A DNA stretch of 64,000 nt from Lonicera japonica (Eukaryota; Streptophyta; Magnoliopsida; Dipsacales; Caprifoliaceae), in contig CM038469.1 of assembly GCA_021464415.1 (NCBI GenBank), positions 23,455,901-23,519,900 on the forward strand. The letters are read 5' to 3'. The notes under the pieces are model-generated. The model was not told the origin of the DNA. It did no database searches and saw nothing but the letters and a program-made list of their open reading frames with translations. Made by a program: the position numbers and the translations under genes. Every line of letters begins with the position of its first letter. Position 1 is the stretch's first letter. Shown in pieces: positions 36,756-48,708 of this stretch.

Positions 36756-38599
36756 TGATAAACGCATAATATTGTCATTAATATGCTCGTTTTTGGAGTT
36801 GTTTGGCGCGTTTAATTCTCTAAAACTATTTAGTTTGCTAATTTATCTCGCGATTAGTCTCGTAGCATATTTTGTAACATTGCTTGGAAAGGCCTTTTTT
36901 TGTTTATTTTGTTGCTTTTAGATCTCGAGAAATTTATTGAGTGAAAGAAGAATGATCAACCGAACAATTTTTGGCCTTTTAAGCAAAAAGTCAATGGAAT
37001 GTCAAATAGTTGGATCAATCAAGCTCATTCCTTGTTCTATCAAGGGTTGATAACAAGAGTTTGCTTTGTCTTTTATTTCACCTCCCTTATTTTGCTCATC
37101 TATCTCATAGCTAGCTTAGAGACTAAAAAGTGGTGCAAATCTCTATCACCTAGAATATTGTATTTTATACAAAAGTGGCTATTTTTCAATAGACAAAAGG
37201 GATAGTTTCTCATGGATCTTTAGTAGAGAGAGGAGAGGGAGACAACAAACTCATCTATATATATAATCCCCATGATTGTATTGAAAAACTCTTAGACTCT
37301 TGGACTTATTTATATTTTTATTTTACTTGTCTTGAATATTAACCCCTCTCTAAAATTTGTAATTTATTATCTTCATTGAAGAGAAATGGAATACACTTCT
37401 ATAATTCTTGTCTCTACATTTATTATGGAGTAAATTTCTTTGCTGTGGCTAAAAGATGAGGTTTGCAATGCATGAATTATGTAAGTTCATTTCTCATTCC
37501 ATTGTTAGTATTATTAAATACCTGTTGAATCCTTCATCTTCTCCATTTAATCAACCATTCATAAGCTAGTGAGATAATCTTCATAAGATGATTTGACTTT
37601 GTACGCCTTGTATACATAGTTCTGAAGCATTAATGAAGAGATGATACACTTGTGTATTTCTTACTAGCCTATGTCCATTCCTTCTATGAATGAGATACTT
37701 TTCATTGCCAAGCATGATTAGTCTTTGATATTCTTGGAAAAACCAGAAATTTGAGATTCCAATCATTGAATGCTTTAATGATATGTTGAGTGCTTTGTAC
37801 ATTTATATGATTTTGAGACTCAATATTTTCTTAGTTACGGTGTTGCCAAAGAGGATCTCTTAAGTTTATGTCATAAATAACTCCACTAATCATCCTAAGG
37901 ATTCAATTTGTATTTATCAATTATGTCTACACCAGATGGTTTATCCTCCACCTAGACCTCCCAATCTTAGGCAAAGGAAATGTTATGATTTATTCTTCTT
38001 AACTCTTTAAGTGACCATTTTCATGATCAAGTCAATTGCCTAGGAAAAACTAACAATGAGTTCTCAAATGCCTAGTTTAAATTTATGCCTTTTCTTTTAG
38101 TATATCTTAAATTTGTATCTTAGTTAAGTATTATATGGGAATGGGTTGCACTTGCTTCACACCATTTACTACAAGATACAAAGGAGAGATACATTTGTGT
38201 TAAGTTGTTCTTACAGCCTTCTTTATATGGCATTTATATGGGAATGGGTTGCTTTCGCTTCACACCCTTTTGCTTAGAAAAGTGTGAGATACTTAACACT
38301 TAGAAATTGAATTGAGAAGTTTGAATGAGATTGATTCTACATAATGTTGCAAAGCAAATGAATTCTATAATGCCTTAGCCTTTTCTCTTCATTTGATATA
38401 TCACTTTAATTTTTATTGCATAACTTTAAAATTAACAATTAAAATCAATCAATCTACTTCTTTAAACAAAGCCTTGGACTCGTAATCGCTTCACCAGCTT
38501 TCCGACTATCTTTGTGGTTCGACACTTGGACTTACCAAGCATTACAACTTGACAACGTACACTTGGGTTCATAAGCACGAAAGAATTTCGGCCACATCA
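36756..38599 (+). repeat. Solo LTR, Athila family B
   Basis: It is 1844 bp, TGATAAACGC to GGCCACATCA, flanked by ATTAT at 36751-36755 and 38600-38604. It is the reverse match of the LTR at 48709-52104 (without its insert). No internal sequence remains. About 240-290 bp from its 5' end are TTGATC-type inverted words (GGATCAATCAAG and CTATCAAGGG) in place of the palindromes of other copies. Confidence 0.92.
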
Positions 38600-38604
38600 A
38601 TTAT

Positions 38605-40520
38605 TAAAATTAATTGATTTTATTATCATTTTTTTCTCTTATTATCAAATAGACCATTAAAATATATTTAGATGCTTCAATCACTCTCTCTCTCTCTCTA
38701 ACACCACCCGTCAACCCCCTTGTGCCTTGCATTAATTTTTTTTCCCTTTCTGTCTTTGTATCCAATTCAATCTCGCAAACCAAGAGAATCCATTTCCTTT
38801 CTTGCTTTTTTATTGTCAGAAGAAGAATATGTAAACATTTTTTGCAAAGGGATTGAGAGTACGTGGATATTATATAAGAAATTCTTGTATTTATTTTCTC
38901 AATCAAATTGGACATTATTTATGGAACTAATGATCAAGAGTAGAGAACAGAGAAATTAAAATGTTGTATAAGATAATGGAAGAGGTTTGAGAAACAAAAT
39001 AGTTTATGGTATGTACTAAATAGAAAAAAAAATGGTATAGCAATTATCACTCCAAATGAGTTATGTAAATGTGTAATATAAAACTGATATTTAACACATG
39101 CCTAGTCACAATGCATTTTTACAATTATTTGAAAAAAATTTAATTTTTTTTAGAACCATCTCCAAGAAAATAATAATAAATTATTGGTCCTACAAAAAAG
39201 GGTGGCAAAAATCCACAATAGTAATGTTTTTATTATCACTTTCATAATATTTCTCTTCACTTGTCAATGTCCCAAAAAAAATAAAATTTGGGAGAGGAAC
39301 CACAGTGAAACAAAGGGGGCAATTGTTTCCCTACATTTTCATAAATTTTAATTTTATCTCTACGATTACTTTTAGAAAATGAAAATAAATACATGCTACT
39401 TATGTTTGCCCTCCATTAATTTTTTAAAATTTAGTAATAGTATTAATATTGCCCCAACTCTTAATCTTGAACAAAAATAATATTACTATTAAATTTAATT
39501 CTTTAATTTTTAAAAAGTGTCTTTAGTATGAAGATTGCCACTCTTTGAAAAATCTCTTAATTCCACCCCCGGTGGTCGTTGTACATTATGATTAAATGGT
39601 AGCACACATGGTGGTGAATTTACACTTTAAAGATGCTTTTCTCATCACCCATTTCAAAGAGTAATGATATTGGCACTCCACAAAGTACTTCATCATTCCA
39701 AAATCATCGTTTGTGACACTTTATAAGAATTTTTTGGGACACTTTTTAGTTTTTAGTCATTAAAGATACTTTTTGTAGGATGCTAATATCATTACCCCAC
39801 TCGAAATTACATTTTATCTCAGGTCATTTGGTGATAAATCCTTCGTATATATTGATTTTGACAAAAAAAAAACATAATACAAACTTTTTCAACCAAAACA
39901 TCTTTTTTGCCAACTCCAAATTGTTATAGACAAAAATAACCCTTTTATCATTATTTTTGAATTTCAAAATTTAAAATCCAATAAGGTAACATTCACCTTC
40001 TTTCCAATAAAACAAAGAGGCTTTGAAAACTATATAAAAATATTTTTTAATACTTGTAACTATGTAAATTTACAATTTAAATAAATAGAAATGCAAATTA
40101 GGAAACAATTGTTTACAATATTTTTTCTATATTCATATTTTTTCCATTAAACTTGTAACTTTAAGATACATTTTTCTTGCAAATCTACATTCGAATTTGT
40201 AAATTTATTTTCAAGTTTGAAGTGAAACTTTAAATTTACTATAATTTATATTTTTTTCCATTTAATTTGTAAATTTCATAAAAATCTGCTATGAAATTTT
40301 TAGTTAAACTTTATTTTAATTAAAATTTTGTAATTAAATTTTCAAAAATATTATATAATTTTGTAGAGAACTTTGGTGTTTCCCAATGAATCCAATAAAG
40401 ATAAAAATAAATGAAAATTAGGAGACAATAGATATAAGGTATATATAATTAGCAAATTGGAAAACAATTTGTGTGATGAAATAATTTGAATCATATATAT
40501 ATATATATATATGGTTACAT
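38605..40520. other. AT-rich DNA without recognised genes
   Basis: Strongly AT-rich DNA, with a TC run at 38684-38699 and a TA run ending at 40511. The frames at 38610-38915 and 38720-38959 overlap on opposite strands and have no domain. Nothing else is supported. Confidence 0.5.
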
Positions 40521-40835
40521 ATGTCAAATCTCAATGCAATAATTATAGTTTTGTGCTTCATGGGTACTCCGGGTATCTTAGTAGTTTCAACTATTGTTTC
40601 TGACTTGGGTTTGGCAGGTATGTCAGCCTTAGTAATAGGTTTGGGAGTTGTTTTGCAGGTTCAGTATGCTCAGCATTCTTTCTTGACCACGATGCCTTTG
40701 GTTCCTAAGCCGTCATATGTACAGGTTATTCAAGCTAATCCTAATTGTAGGTGGTGTATTTATGTATTGAATGGAACCAGAGTAGATCCGATCCAAACTG
40801 GTAGAGATGATAATTGGATCAAGTTTGATGATTAA
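40521..40835 (+). CDS. Hypothetical 104-residue protein with a hydrophobic N-terminal half
   Basis: I do not recognise this ORF. It begins MSNLNAII and has a long hydrophobic stretch (about residues 5-48, rich in V, L, I, G and A) that could form one or two membrane segments. A polar C-terminal part follows with an N-C-R-W-C segment near residue 76 and an acidic end (KFDD). Codon use looks more gene-like than the surrounding AT-rich DNA. A TA run lies directly upstream. It could be an exon or a remnant of a retroelement or integrated viral sequence. It is short and unsupported by a homologue I can name. Confidence 0.3.
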   Translation: MSNLNAIIIVLCFMGTPGILVVSTIVSDLGLAGMSALVIGLGVVLQVQYAQHSFLTTMPLVPKPSYVQVIQANPNCRWCIYVLNGTRVDPIQTGRDDNWIKFDD

Positions 40836-41905
40836 TCTTACCGCTATTTAGAGAAAGGTTTTTATTGATTTATTCCTCAAGGTCTAATGGCTTCTTTCAG
40901 AAAGAGAGATCCCCCCTCTTTAACAAGTTTCCTCTTCTATTTATAGATATCTTTCGTACTACCCAAGCTAGATTAGGTCATAAGTAAAATGACCATAAAG
41001 GGTATAACTCGTGGTCCTTGTGATCTTCATCAGTTCCTTCCATGTGAGGGGAGCGTATTTGTTGTAACTAACTTCTTACACTTTACACGTGTCACCTCGT
41101 CATTCGTTCTTGTAGTAAGCACTTATCATGCTATATTATCACAGGTGTCACTGTCTTATTAGTTAGGACGCCCATATCGGCATTTTCTCTATTTGTAGAC
41201 CTGAAACCTTACTTAACTCGATTATCTTTTACTTGGCGCTTGACTACCCTTTGCTCAGCGCGTTATCATCATTTATTTGGCGCATACCTTGTATTGCCCC
41301 TCATGTTGTTGGATCTTATTCATAACTCGTTATATCTTTCATGATATATGGATCTTATTTTGTTTATTTGGCCCATAAAGGAACACTAAAATTATGCTCC
41401 CACAATTGCCCCCAAGCTTTCAAGTCATGCTAATCTCATGAATTCGGAGGCTTAACTTCCTTTAGAGTAAGTTCTTATACTTAGCCAAATTTTTAGAGAA
41501 TTTTATACCTATGAGTTATCTCCACGTGTCATACCATCGTTGACTGATTTCAATTGAGTGTTATGAGATGGCTGTTAATCTCATTAAATGAGGGTCACTT
41601 CTTACACATCTACCAATAAAGTAAGGCGTCTTTTCGAGGGAAATAAAGGAAGAAAAATTTTAAAAAGGTATTTTTCTTCATCTCTAATTTCTTTCTCTTC
41701 ATCTTGTTGATCTTTTAACTAAACCTTTCGATAGTCGAATTTTTCTTCGGCCTTTCAGTTTATTTCATCAAATTCGTAGGTCATCCTGTCAATCAATAAT
41801 CTTTTTCTCTCTGTAAGTTCCTAAAATCTTATCTTTTATTTTCCATTCATTCTCCCTAAAACCCTAGTTTTTATTTCTTCTTAACGTTATTAACTGCTAA
41901 TCACC
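40836..41905. other. Leader and possible LTR-side sequence of the Tat-type element
   Basis: No gene is seen. In Tat-type elements this place, before the antisense ORF, would adjoin the element's other LTR, but I could not find a copy of the 46262-46635 LTR here, so the left border is unknown. Confidence 0.35.
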
Positions 41906-44424
41906 ATGAGAGGGAAATACGCTCCGAACACTGACGTTGACAAGTCAAAATTCCAAAGAGCTTATATCCCTAATGGGATTTCTTGGAGAGAATCTACATC
42001 CCACGAAGATATTTTCAAGGATATATAACTAGGCTTACCTCCAAAATCATAACGAATACCCCATTTACATATCCATCTTGAAAGTCGCTGACCTAAGAAT
42101 CCCTTTGGATCTTTTATTAGTATAACGTTTAAGAAACACCCATTTCCATTTGTGTCAACTAACCTCAAATGTGCTTAGGATTATTTTAGGCACATCCGAA
42201 CTGAATAGGCGTCTCAACATTAATTTGGGGCTAAAAGAAATCAAATATTGTTATCTCTTGGTTGAGTCTGAAGATAAATGGAACTTGAGGGCTAGACCTC
42301 ATTCTCCTTCTATTATAGAGGGACTAGCTTCATCTAATAAGGGGATGTTTGATGATATTGTTCTTCTGATTGGGAATCTTGAACCTGACCTAGTTAACAA
42401 AAACATACCCAGGCATTCGGCTCACCTGGTTCGCAACCCCCCTTTTTTTAACCTTTTCTCTTGTTTATCACCTATTTGATGTTTTGTCTTAATCAATTTT
42501 TCTTTTTTGCAGTTGGTGGAGCAAAAAGGTGTTTTAGCAAGCCACTTCTAGACGAGCTCAATCTCGACCACTTGAACACTGCTATTAATTATGATGGACC
42601 CAATGATGTAGGGCCCTCTCATCATCCTAGATTGGCTCACTTTCTTTTGAACTATATTCCCCCATATACCACTTTTTTCAATCGCACTAACATTGTTAAG
42701 TGGGTTGGTCCTCCCCTTTTGGATAGAGACAAATACGATTTTCTCAGGAATTACAGCATTATCAATTCTTGCGTTGCCCATAAAACTAAAAAAATTCGGC
42801 AGCGTATTCTAGCTGGAGAATCCCTAAACTTAAAATTTCTTGAGTTTTTGGCCTCTAGGAAGAGAAGAGGCAAAGGTAAGAAGAAAGATAAAAGGCCTGC
42901 TGTTGAAGAAATTTTTGATCCCCCAACTGGTCATCATCTGTTGCAAACTGAGAACACTGAAGGGGTTACTATTTTCGAACCAAGCACTGCTATCCCAATT
43001 TTAAGGAGACATGGTGAGGCAATACCAGTTTATGCCGAGGAAACTGAACAACAAATTCCTGCAGTTGACATGTTTGCAGAAGAAATTTTTGAAGAGGTTG
43101 TAGAATCTCCATTAAAGAGAAGACCCAGGAGTGAGAAGCCTGTCTCCAAATCCTCAAATATGGTTATGGCTGGTCGGCGAAGCATTTTTTATTCTCTAAA
43201 CACCCGACTTTACAAAGATAGGGCCTAAGTTCCAACAATTTCTTCTCCAACTGGCACTGTTGCTCCTGGGAATTCAGCAGGTCCTTCTAGAAAAAGAGGA
43301 GGTTGGTTCGCGAAAAGACCCCTCCCGTTGAAGTTATGGATCCTATTGTGGAAGAGGATACTTCTGAAGCTGTCAGAAGTACTGAATCTTCTTAAAACCT
43401 TCATCCTCCACCAGAGACAGAGGCACAAGAATTTGCAAGTGCTGAGCACACAGTCAACTCACCCATTTGTCCTGAGGTGGTTGAGACAGAGGAAGGCGAT
43501 CCTTTTGAAGATGCCATCCCCAAAGAATTCATTGTCAGGCCTCGAATTGTTCATGATCAAAGGCCGATTAACGTCAAAGACTCTGCTTTGTCCAGCAGCA
43601 GAGTTGCTCATGGTTTGGTAACGACCATGATCTTGCCTGAGGATGGCAAGAAATTGAAGTTTGTTCCTACATTTGAGCTTAAGTACAGAAGTTTTCACTG
43701 TGAAGTTGGCGTAAGTTCCTTTTAATCTTTCTTTGTTTCTTTGTTGATTATTGTGTTTGCAGTAATTTTTTGATTGCCTTTTATTTCTTGTAGGCCAACC
43801 AATATTTCTCCGAGCTGATGTCTCATTACAAGCAGAACAAAAAAGACCATAAGGCAATGGTAGCGAGGCTCAAGAAAGAGACTTCAAAAGCCAAAAAAGA
43901 AGCTGACGAAGCCAAAACAGAAATTATTGGCATTAAAAGTCAACTTTCTTCTCTTTAAGCCGAACATGACGTCAAAACAAAATCGGCTGAAGAAAATAAG
44001 GTCAATTTGGTAGGCAAGATATTAGCTCTCTAAGCTCGATCAGATCGTTGAGCTCCAAAATTCTCTTAAACTGGCCCAAAATAGTAAAGCTCAAGCTGTA
44101 ACTAAGGTCAGAGAAGAGGAGAAAAGGGCAGCAGAAACGACAAATGAGGAGCTCAAATCTTATTATTTTGAAGAGTTAACTAATGCCGAGACAATGGGCT
44201 ATAATGAAGCCTCAGACGAAACAACAACTCAAATTATAAAGATCAAGAATATGATTTATAAGGCCAGTTATGAATCTAGCCTATCCGCTGCGGGGATTGT
44301 TGAGGGCGATGAACTTTTTAATGAGAATGTACTTTGTCCTCCCAATTTATTCGCGCAACCTCCCCCAGTTTCTGGGGAGGAGCAAGAAGACGATGACGCT
44401 GCCGAGGATGATGGAAATGACTAA
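41906..44424 (+). pseudogene. Antisense extra ORF of a Tat-type element (Transposase_28-like), broken
   Basis: An ATG at 41906 opens 42 codons and stops. The continuing text at 42150-42440 includes IIEGLASSNKGMFDD, like the 'putative gypsy-type transposon' family (Pfam Transposase_28). A plausible intron ends at the CAG before 42512, followed by a basic, lysine-rich exon (to 43228). A clear intron with GTAAGT at 43711 and TAG at 43791-43793 splits a later exon. A coiled-coil-like part (43794-44190, with stops) and an acidic end (44194-44424, GYNEA...EEQEDDDAAEDD) finish it. It is antisense to the pol remnant at 45775-46092, the arrangement known for extra ORFs in several Tat-lineage elements. 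Several stops and frameshifts show it is not functional. The similarity call is from memory of the family pattern. Confidence 0.6.
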
Positions 44425-44829
44425 GATGAAACTTAATCATCTCTTTTTTTTTATTTCTCTGTACTTTTTTTTGTCACAACTAATGTAAATGAAATCCCTA
44501 ATGAACTTCATTTGCCTAGTATAACTTTCCTTACGCATGTTATGCCTTAGTTTTTTATATGTTTGCCCTCCAGTTGACCACATGACTTTTCAAGAACTAG
44601 CCACTTGGCAACTAATGAAAAGTTTATTATATATCCAATATGTTTCTTCAAATGAAGAGAATAATAAATTATGAATTTCTTTTTATATTTCTAGTGTATT
44701 CATTGCATAGGGATTTGTGACCTCTTAATTAACTCACATATCCCACGTATATATAAATCACACTTCTCTTTATTTTATATTCATTGTCTTAGACTAAAAA
44801 AAAAGTACTGACCTCTTAATTCCATTTCA
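44425..44829. other. Noncoding DNA after the antisense ORF
   Basis: T-rich DNA with no gene, probably the 3' untranslated end of the antisense ORF and a spacer. Confidence 0.4.
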
Positions 44830-45039
44830 ATGGCTGATCCAAACAATGAATCTGTATCTGATGCTGCTTTTTCTCCCTTTGAAGGAGTAGATGCCACATA
44901 AGTTGCTAATATGTTAAGGGCTTTTCTTCACCTTAAAAGAAAACACCGTCGTCTGAAGAGAAGTTATAACCGCCTTGCAGGTAGTTTTCTTTGCCTAACA
45001 GAGCGGTATGCTATTGCCGGGCGTAAGAGGCATTCTTGA
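44830..45039 (+). pseudogene. Small ORF with a basic, coiled-coil-like end, one stop
   Basis: The ATG at 44830 gives MADPNNESVSDAAFSPFEG, a stop (TAA at 44899-44901), then LRAFLHLKRKHRRLKRSYNR in the same frame to 45039. It lies just downstream of the antisense ORF on the same strand. I do not recognise it firmly; a second antisense reading frame of the same element is likely. Confidence 0.35.
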
Positions 45040-45055
45040 AGAATGCTTTATCTTT

Positions 45056-45095
45056 TTCTTCTTCTTCTTCTTCTTCTTCTTCTTTTTTTTTTTTT
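45056..45095. repeat. TTC microsatellite followed by a T run
   Basis: About nine TTC units, then 13 T bases. Simple repeat. Confidence 0.95.
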
Positions 45096-45299
45096 ACTTG
45101 GCCATGAAGCCCCACCACATGTACTTATGTTTTGAATTAATTAAGAATAATTTTGTAAATGTTCTCTGTTATATCATTTCTTCGATTAGTTGTAACAGAA
45201 AATTTCTTTGCCATATCACACATATAACTCAATTAGTTAATAGATGATTTAACTAATTTAGAGCACGGTCGAGTTTAAACAAGTTTGCATTATTTAATT

Positions 45300-45690
45300 T
45301 TTCTATTTGATAAAAGTATTGTTTAACTCTTGTTGCCTTGGCCGAGCAAGGTATTGTATATTTTCATGTTGCTACTTTTAGTCGAGAAAAGTTTTGCACT
45401 ACCTCCTTTTAATTTCGGCTGCCTCAGCCGAGCAAGGTCTTATACATTATCATTTTTGCTGCCTTAATTGAGCAAGGTCTTTCACGTTTTCATGTTTGCT
45501 ACCTTGACTGAGCAAGGTCTTACATGTTTTTATTTTTGTTGCCTTGACTGAGCAAGGTCTTACACTTTTGCCTTCTATTCAAGAAGGTATTGTATTAACT
45601 TTGATGCCTTACTAAACAAGGACTTACACATTTTCGTTTTTCTGCCTTGACTAAGCAAGGTCTTATACGTTTGCCTTTCGTAAAGAAGGT
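45300..45690. repeat. About 40-bp tandem repeats with a CCTTG..CAAGG palindrome
   Basis: About eight imperfect units, each with a form of CTGCCTTGACTGAGCAAGGTC, the best-kept ones spaced 40 bp apart (45440-45560). Each unit holds an inverted repeat, CCTTG..GAGCAAGG. Tandem repeats between pol and the 3' LTR are known in Tat/Ogre elements, which fits this position. Confidence 0.8.
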
Positions 45691-45774
45691 CTTCTGATGA
45701 AACAATTTTAAACTCAAATTGGCAAATTTTTGTCTCATTACTTCGAAATCAGCTCATACAAAAGTATCTAGCTC

Positions 45775-46092
45775 TTGGATTTACAATTAGTGATAATACA
45801 TTCTCAAGTTAGCTATATTCCAAGGATTCTAAATTGGTTGACCTTCCATGTCTTGCAAATGATAGGATCCGGTTCCACTAGCCGAGGTGACCATATAGGG
45901 ACCCTCCTAGTTTTGCTGGAGTTTCCCATGGCTAACTATGACGGTCGTGCCGAGCGCCTTCCTTAGAACTAGTTCTCCAACTTTGAATTCTCTTGGTTTG
46001 GTATTAGCTTTGTATTGCCTAGCCAGAGTATTTTGATAACTCACCAAATGAATCACAGCTGCTTCCCTTTTGGATTCGGCCAAATGAAGCAT
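45775..46092 (-). pseudogene. Integrase C-terminal remnant, Tat-type
   Basis: The minus strand reads NTLARQYKANTKPREFKVGELVLRK from about 46030, then HGKLQQN and EGPYMV, matching the end of gypsy integrases of the Tat lineage (GDLVLRK...GKL-x-x-NWEGPY). The tryptophan codon is a stop in this copy. The first part of the frame begins at 46092, directly against the gag start below. RT, RNase H and the integrase core are missing. Confidence 0.8.
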
Positions 46093-46215
46093 TTAAATCT
46101 TACATCTCGTCTGATTAACTTCACCCTGGAACTCCATAAACTTGCCTCTCAAAAGAGTCTCTCCCTCACGATCATCGTCATTTGAAGGGTTGCCACTGTT
46201 GCAACGATTTGCCAT
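46093..46215 (-). pseudogene. Gag N-terminus remnant, Tat-type
   Basis: The minus-strand ATG at 46213-46215 opens 40 codons (MANRCNSGNPSNDDDREGET...) 33 bp after the primer site. This is where gag should begin. It stops at 46093-46095, immediately before the integrase remnant, so almost the entire gag-pol has been deleted. Assignment rests mainly on position. Confidence 0.55.
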
Positions 46216-46247
46216 CAGATTAAGGCAAATCTAGGATCCGAAACTTA

Positions 46248-46260
46248 CCTCTGATACCAA
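46248..46260 (-). other. Primer binding site, Met-tRNA type
   Basis: The minus strand reads TTGGTATCAGAGG just inside the LTR, resembling the initiator tRNA-Met primer site. Confidence 0.7.
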
Positions 46261-46261
46261 T

Positions 46262-46635
46262 TGACGTAGCGGAAAACTAATCACAATATAGAGGAAAACA
46301 CTCAAAATTTTATTAAAGATGATCTGCCTAAACGATTACAAAGAGATTCTCGTATGAGAAATTACAAAATGCAAGAAAGGAAACAAATTCGAAATAATTC
46401 AAAAAACTACCAAAAATAGAAAATTGTTGAAATTATGGGATTCTGCAGTGCCGATGCCAAGGATTGCGCGGGATTTGACGGAAGTCAAATCCGAATTTCC
46501 AAACTCAACTTATCGCGTTATTAAAACCTGCCTTAAATAGTAAGCACGCAGATTCTCACGCAATTCTGGTCTCGTCACTTTTTGGGCCAAGCGACCTTAC
46601 GAAGATCCGGTGTTATTAAATACAGGTCCGCTACA
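46262..46635 (-). repeat. 5' LTR of the Tat-type remnant
   Basis: It is 374 bp; on the minus strand it runs from TGTAGCGGAC to CCGCTACGTCA, so the ends form an inverted repeat (TGTAGCGG / CCGCTACG). It is adjacent to the primer site. No second copy was found in the window. Confidence 0.75.
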
Positions 46636-48708
46636 TGTTCTACATTAGCTAATAAAGCTTGTAGAGAGAGAATAGTGGAATGAAAATATTATGGATAACT
46701 GTGAGATAAAACTTTAAGGGTCAAAATAAGGTTCTTTTGTGGGTTTGATTCGAAAATACCAAAAATACCCCTACACATGTGCATTACATGCTCTCATTCT
46801 GTCAAGACTTTAATGGACTAAACTTTGGAGTTGCCTATAAGGGAACAAAAAATGATTAAAGACAATCATGGAACAAATGGCAGACTTTAACGGTAAAATT
46901 TAGTCATGCATTTCTTCAAACTCTTTAAATATAACAAAACATATTAAAATTTACAAAAGTGTAATTTACAATAAAAATCGAGTCCCACACAAGACAAATT
47001 AAATATAGAAATAAGCACTTTTATATATGGGTTTATCATAAAGAAATATATATCGCAAATGCGAGACTAATATTAGTTACAATTGTTCCCCCAACGCATT
47101 ATGTCCTAAAATAAAGTATCTGAATTGGAGTATCAAATCTACAACATAACATGGATTACGGTCATCCTATTGATTTGCAAAATATGAATTCATAAAAGTT
47201 TGATACAGTATATGTTTCATAGTTTAATCATAGTTACTACTTAAATTGTACAAAATTGTTTTAAAGAAGAAGAAAAATACAAACCACAATAACTTAACAA
47301 TTTAGAAAATTGAACTATAGTAGGATAATTAATAGAACAATAATGTGACATAAAATTTATTATTTTATTCATGTCATTAAATATTTCTTAACTAACATTC
47401 AACACCATCCTCACTTGTATAAATATGATTGGGGAGAGAAGCAACCAACTTCGTGCCAATTGGTAAAACAAATTGTTTTATTTTTTGGCCTAAAATAAGG
47501 CAAAGCTCTTGGTGGGAAACTTATTTTTGTCAATGTTCCTTGTGGCTCTCATATCAAGAACTTATTATCATCATAGAGCTCCCAAATAACATATAAAGAG
47601 TATGTACGTTAAATATTCAAAAAGAAAATGGAAAAAATGATTGGAAGACGCGCGACACTCTGTACGTAGTTAGAACTAGTTAAGGACTTAATTTACAATG
47701 TGTTTTCTTGTATCAACCTTAATTAATTTGGATTTTTCGTTCTCTATTGTCGAAGTATGTAAATTTAGTCATTTTGAATAAGCTGGAGATATTGGCACCC
47801 TCAATATCTCTTGGAAATACTCCCACTTTTCATTTGATCCTAGACAACTGAGCAAGGTGTATATTAATAGGTTGTCAAGGACGAAGTATAAAATTGAAAT
47901 GCCTTACTCCATTGTCAAGAACCATGTATATAAGCTTATGCGCGGCCCTCAACAACCGAGTAATAGACACCTTACTCAATTGCAAAGAACCGAATGAATG
48001 TGGGAGTGTTATAAAGTGTTTTTGGGGGTGTCAATATTTTCACCCTTTTGAATACGTTTTCGTTTCAGATTATAAAGTTACTAATGCATTTAACATGGAC
48101 ATATTTCCACAAAAAAATAGACAAATAAATAGAACACACTCATAAAAAGAAAAATACACATCAATTTTCCTTTAGGCATCTAATTAAATTTTTTGTGTTT
48201 CCTTGAATTTTGAATAGCAATTACCTTTAATGTTGTTGCTTCAGGGATTTGCTGAGATGGTGCAGAGGTAAAAACTTGACATGTGATGCATGTCAATACT
48301 CAGGGATAGTTGAGCTGACTAAGAATTGAACAACAATATGCAGGAGAAGGCCCAAACATGTCACATCAACAAGTTGTGATCCCGAGGGGCCAGGGTGGAG
48401 ATTATTTTGAACTTACTTGCTATTGCTTTTACAAATGTTGATTGCTTGGAAGATTATAAATCTTCAACCTTATATGTGTAACATCTATTTATTATTTTTA
48501 TGGGTGTAAATTAAATGATGAAACGAGTTCACAACTTAACTTTTTCTCTCTCTAGCTATAAAATATCCACAAATATGCATATATAAATACAAAATCAAAC
48601 ACGAATTGAGGCGATCAAGCTGTGAGGTTCGAGTTTTTTAGAGAGATAGTCTCCAAATTAGGCAAAGTATGTTAATAAATAGAGTGAAACATTAGGGTTT
48701 GGTGAAGA
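46636..48708. other. Intergenic DNA without a clear gene
   Basis: AT-rich DNA. At 48240-48450 there are splice-like boundaries (a CAG before 48244, GGTAAAAA near 48267, a TGCAG ending at 48342) around short frames such as SHQQVVIPRGQGGDYFELTC. This could be a host gene exon remnant, but I cannot assign it. Otherwise nothing is supported. Confidence 0.4.
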
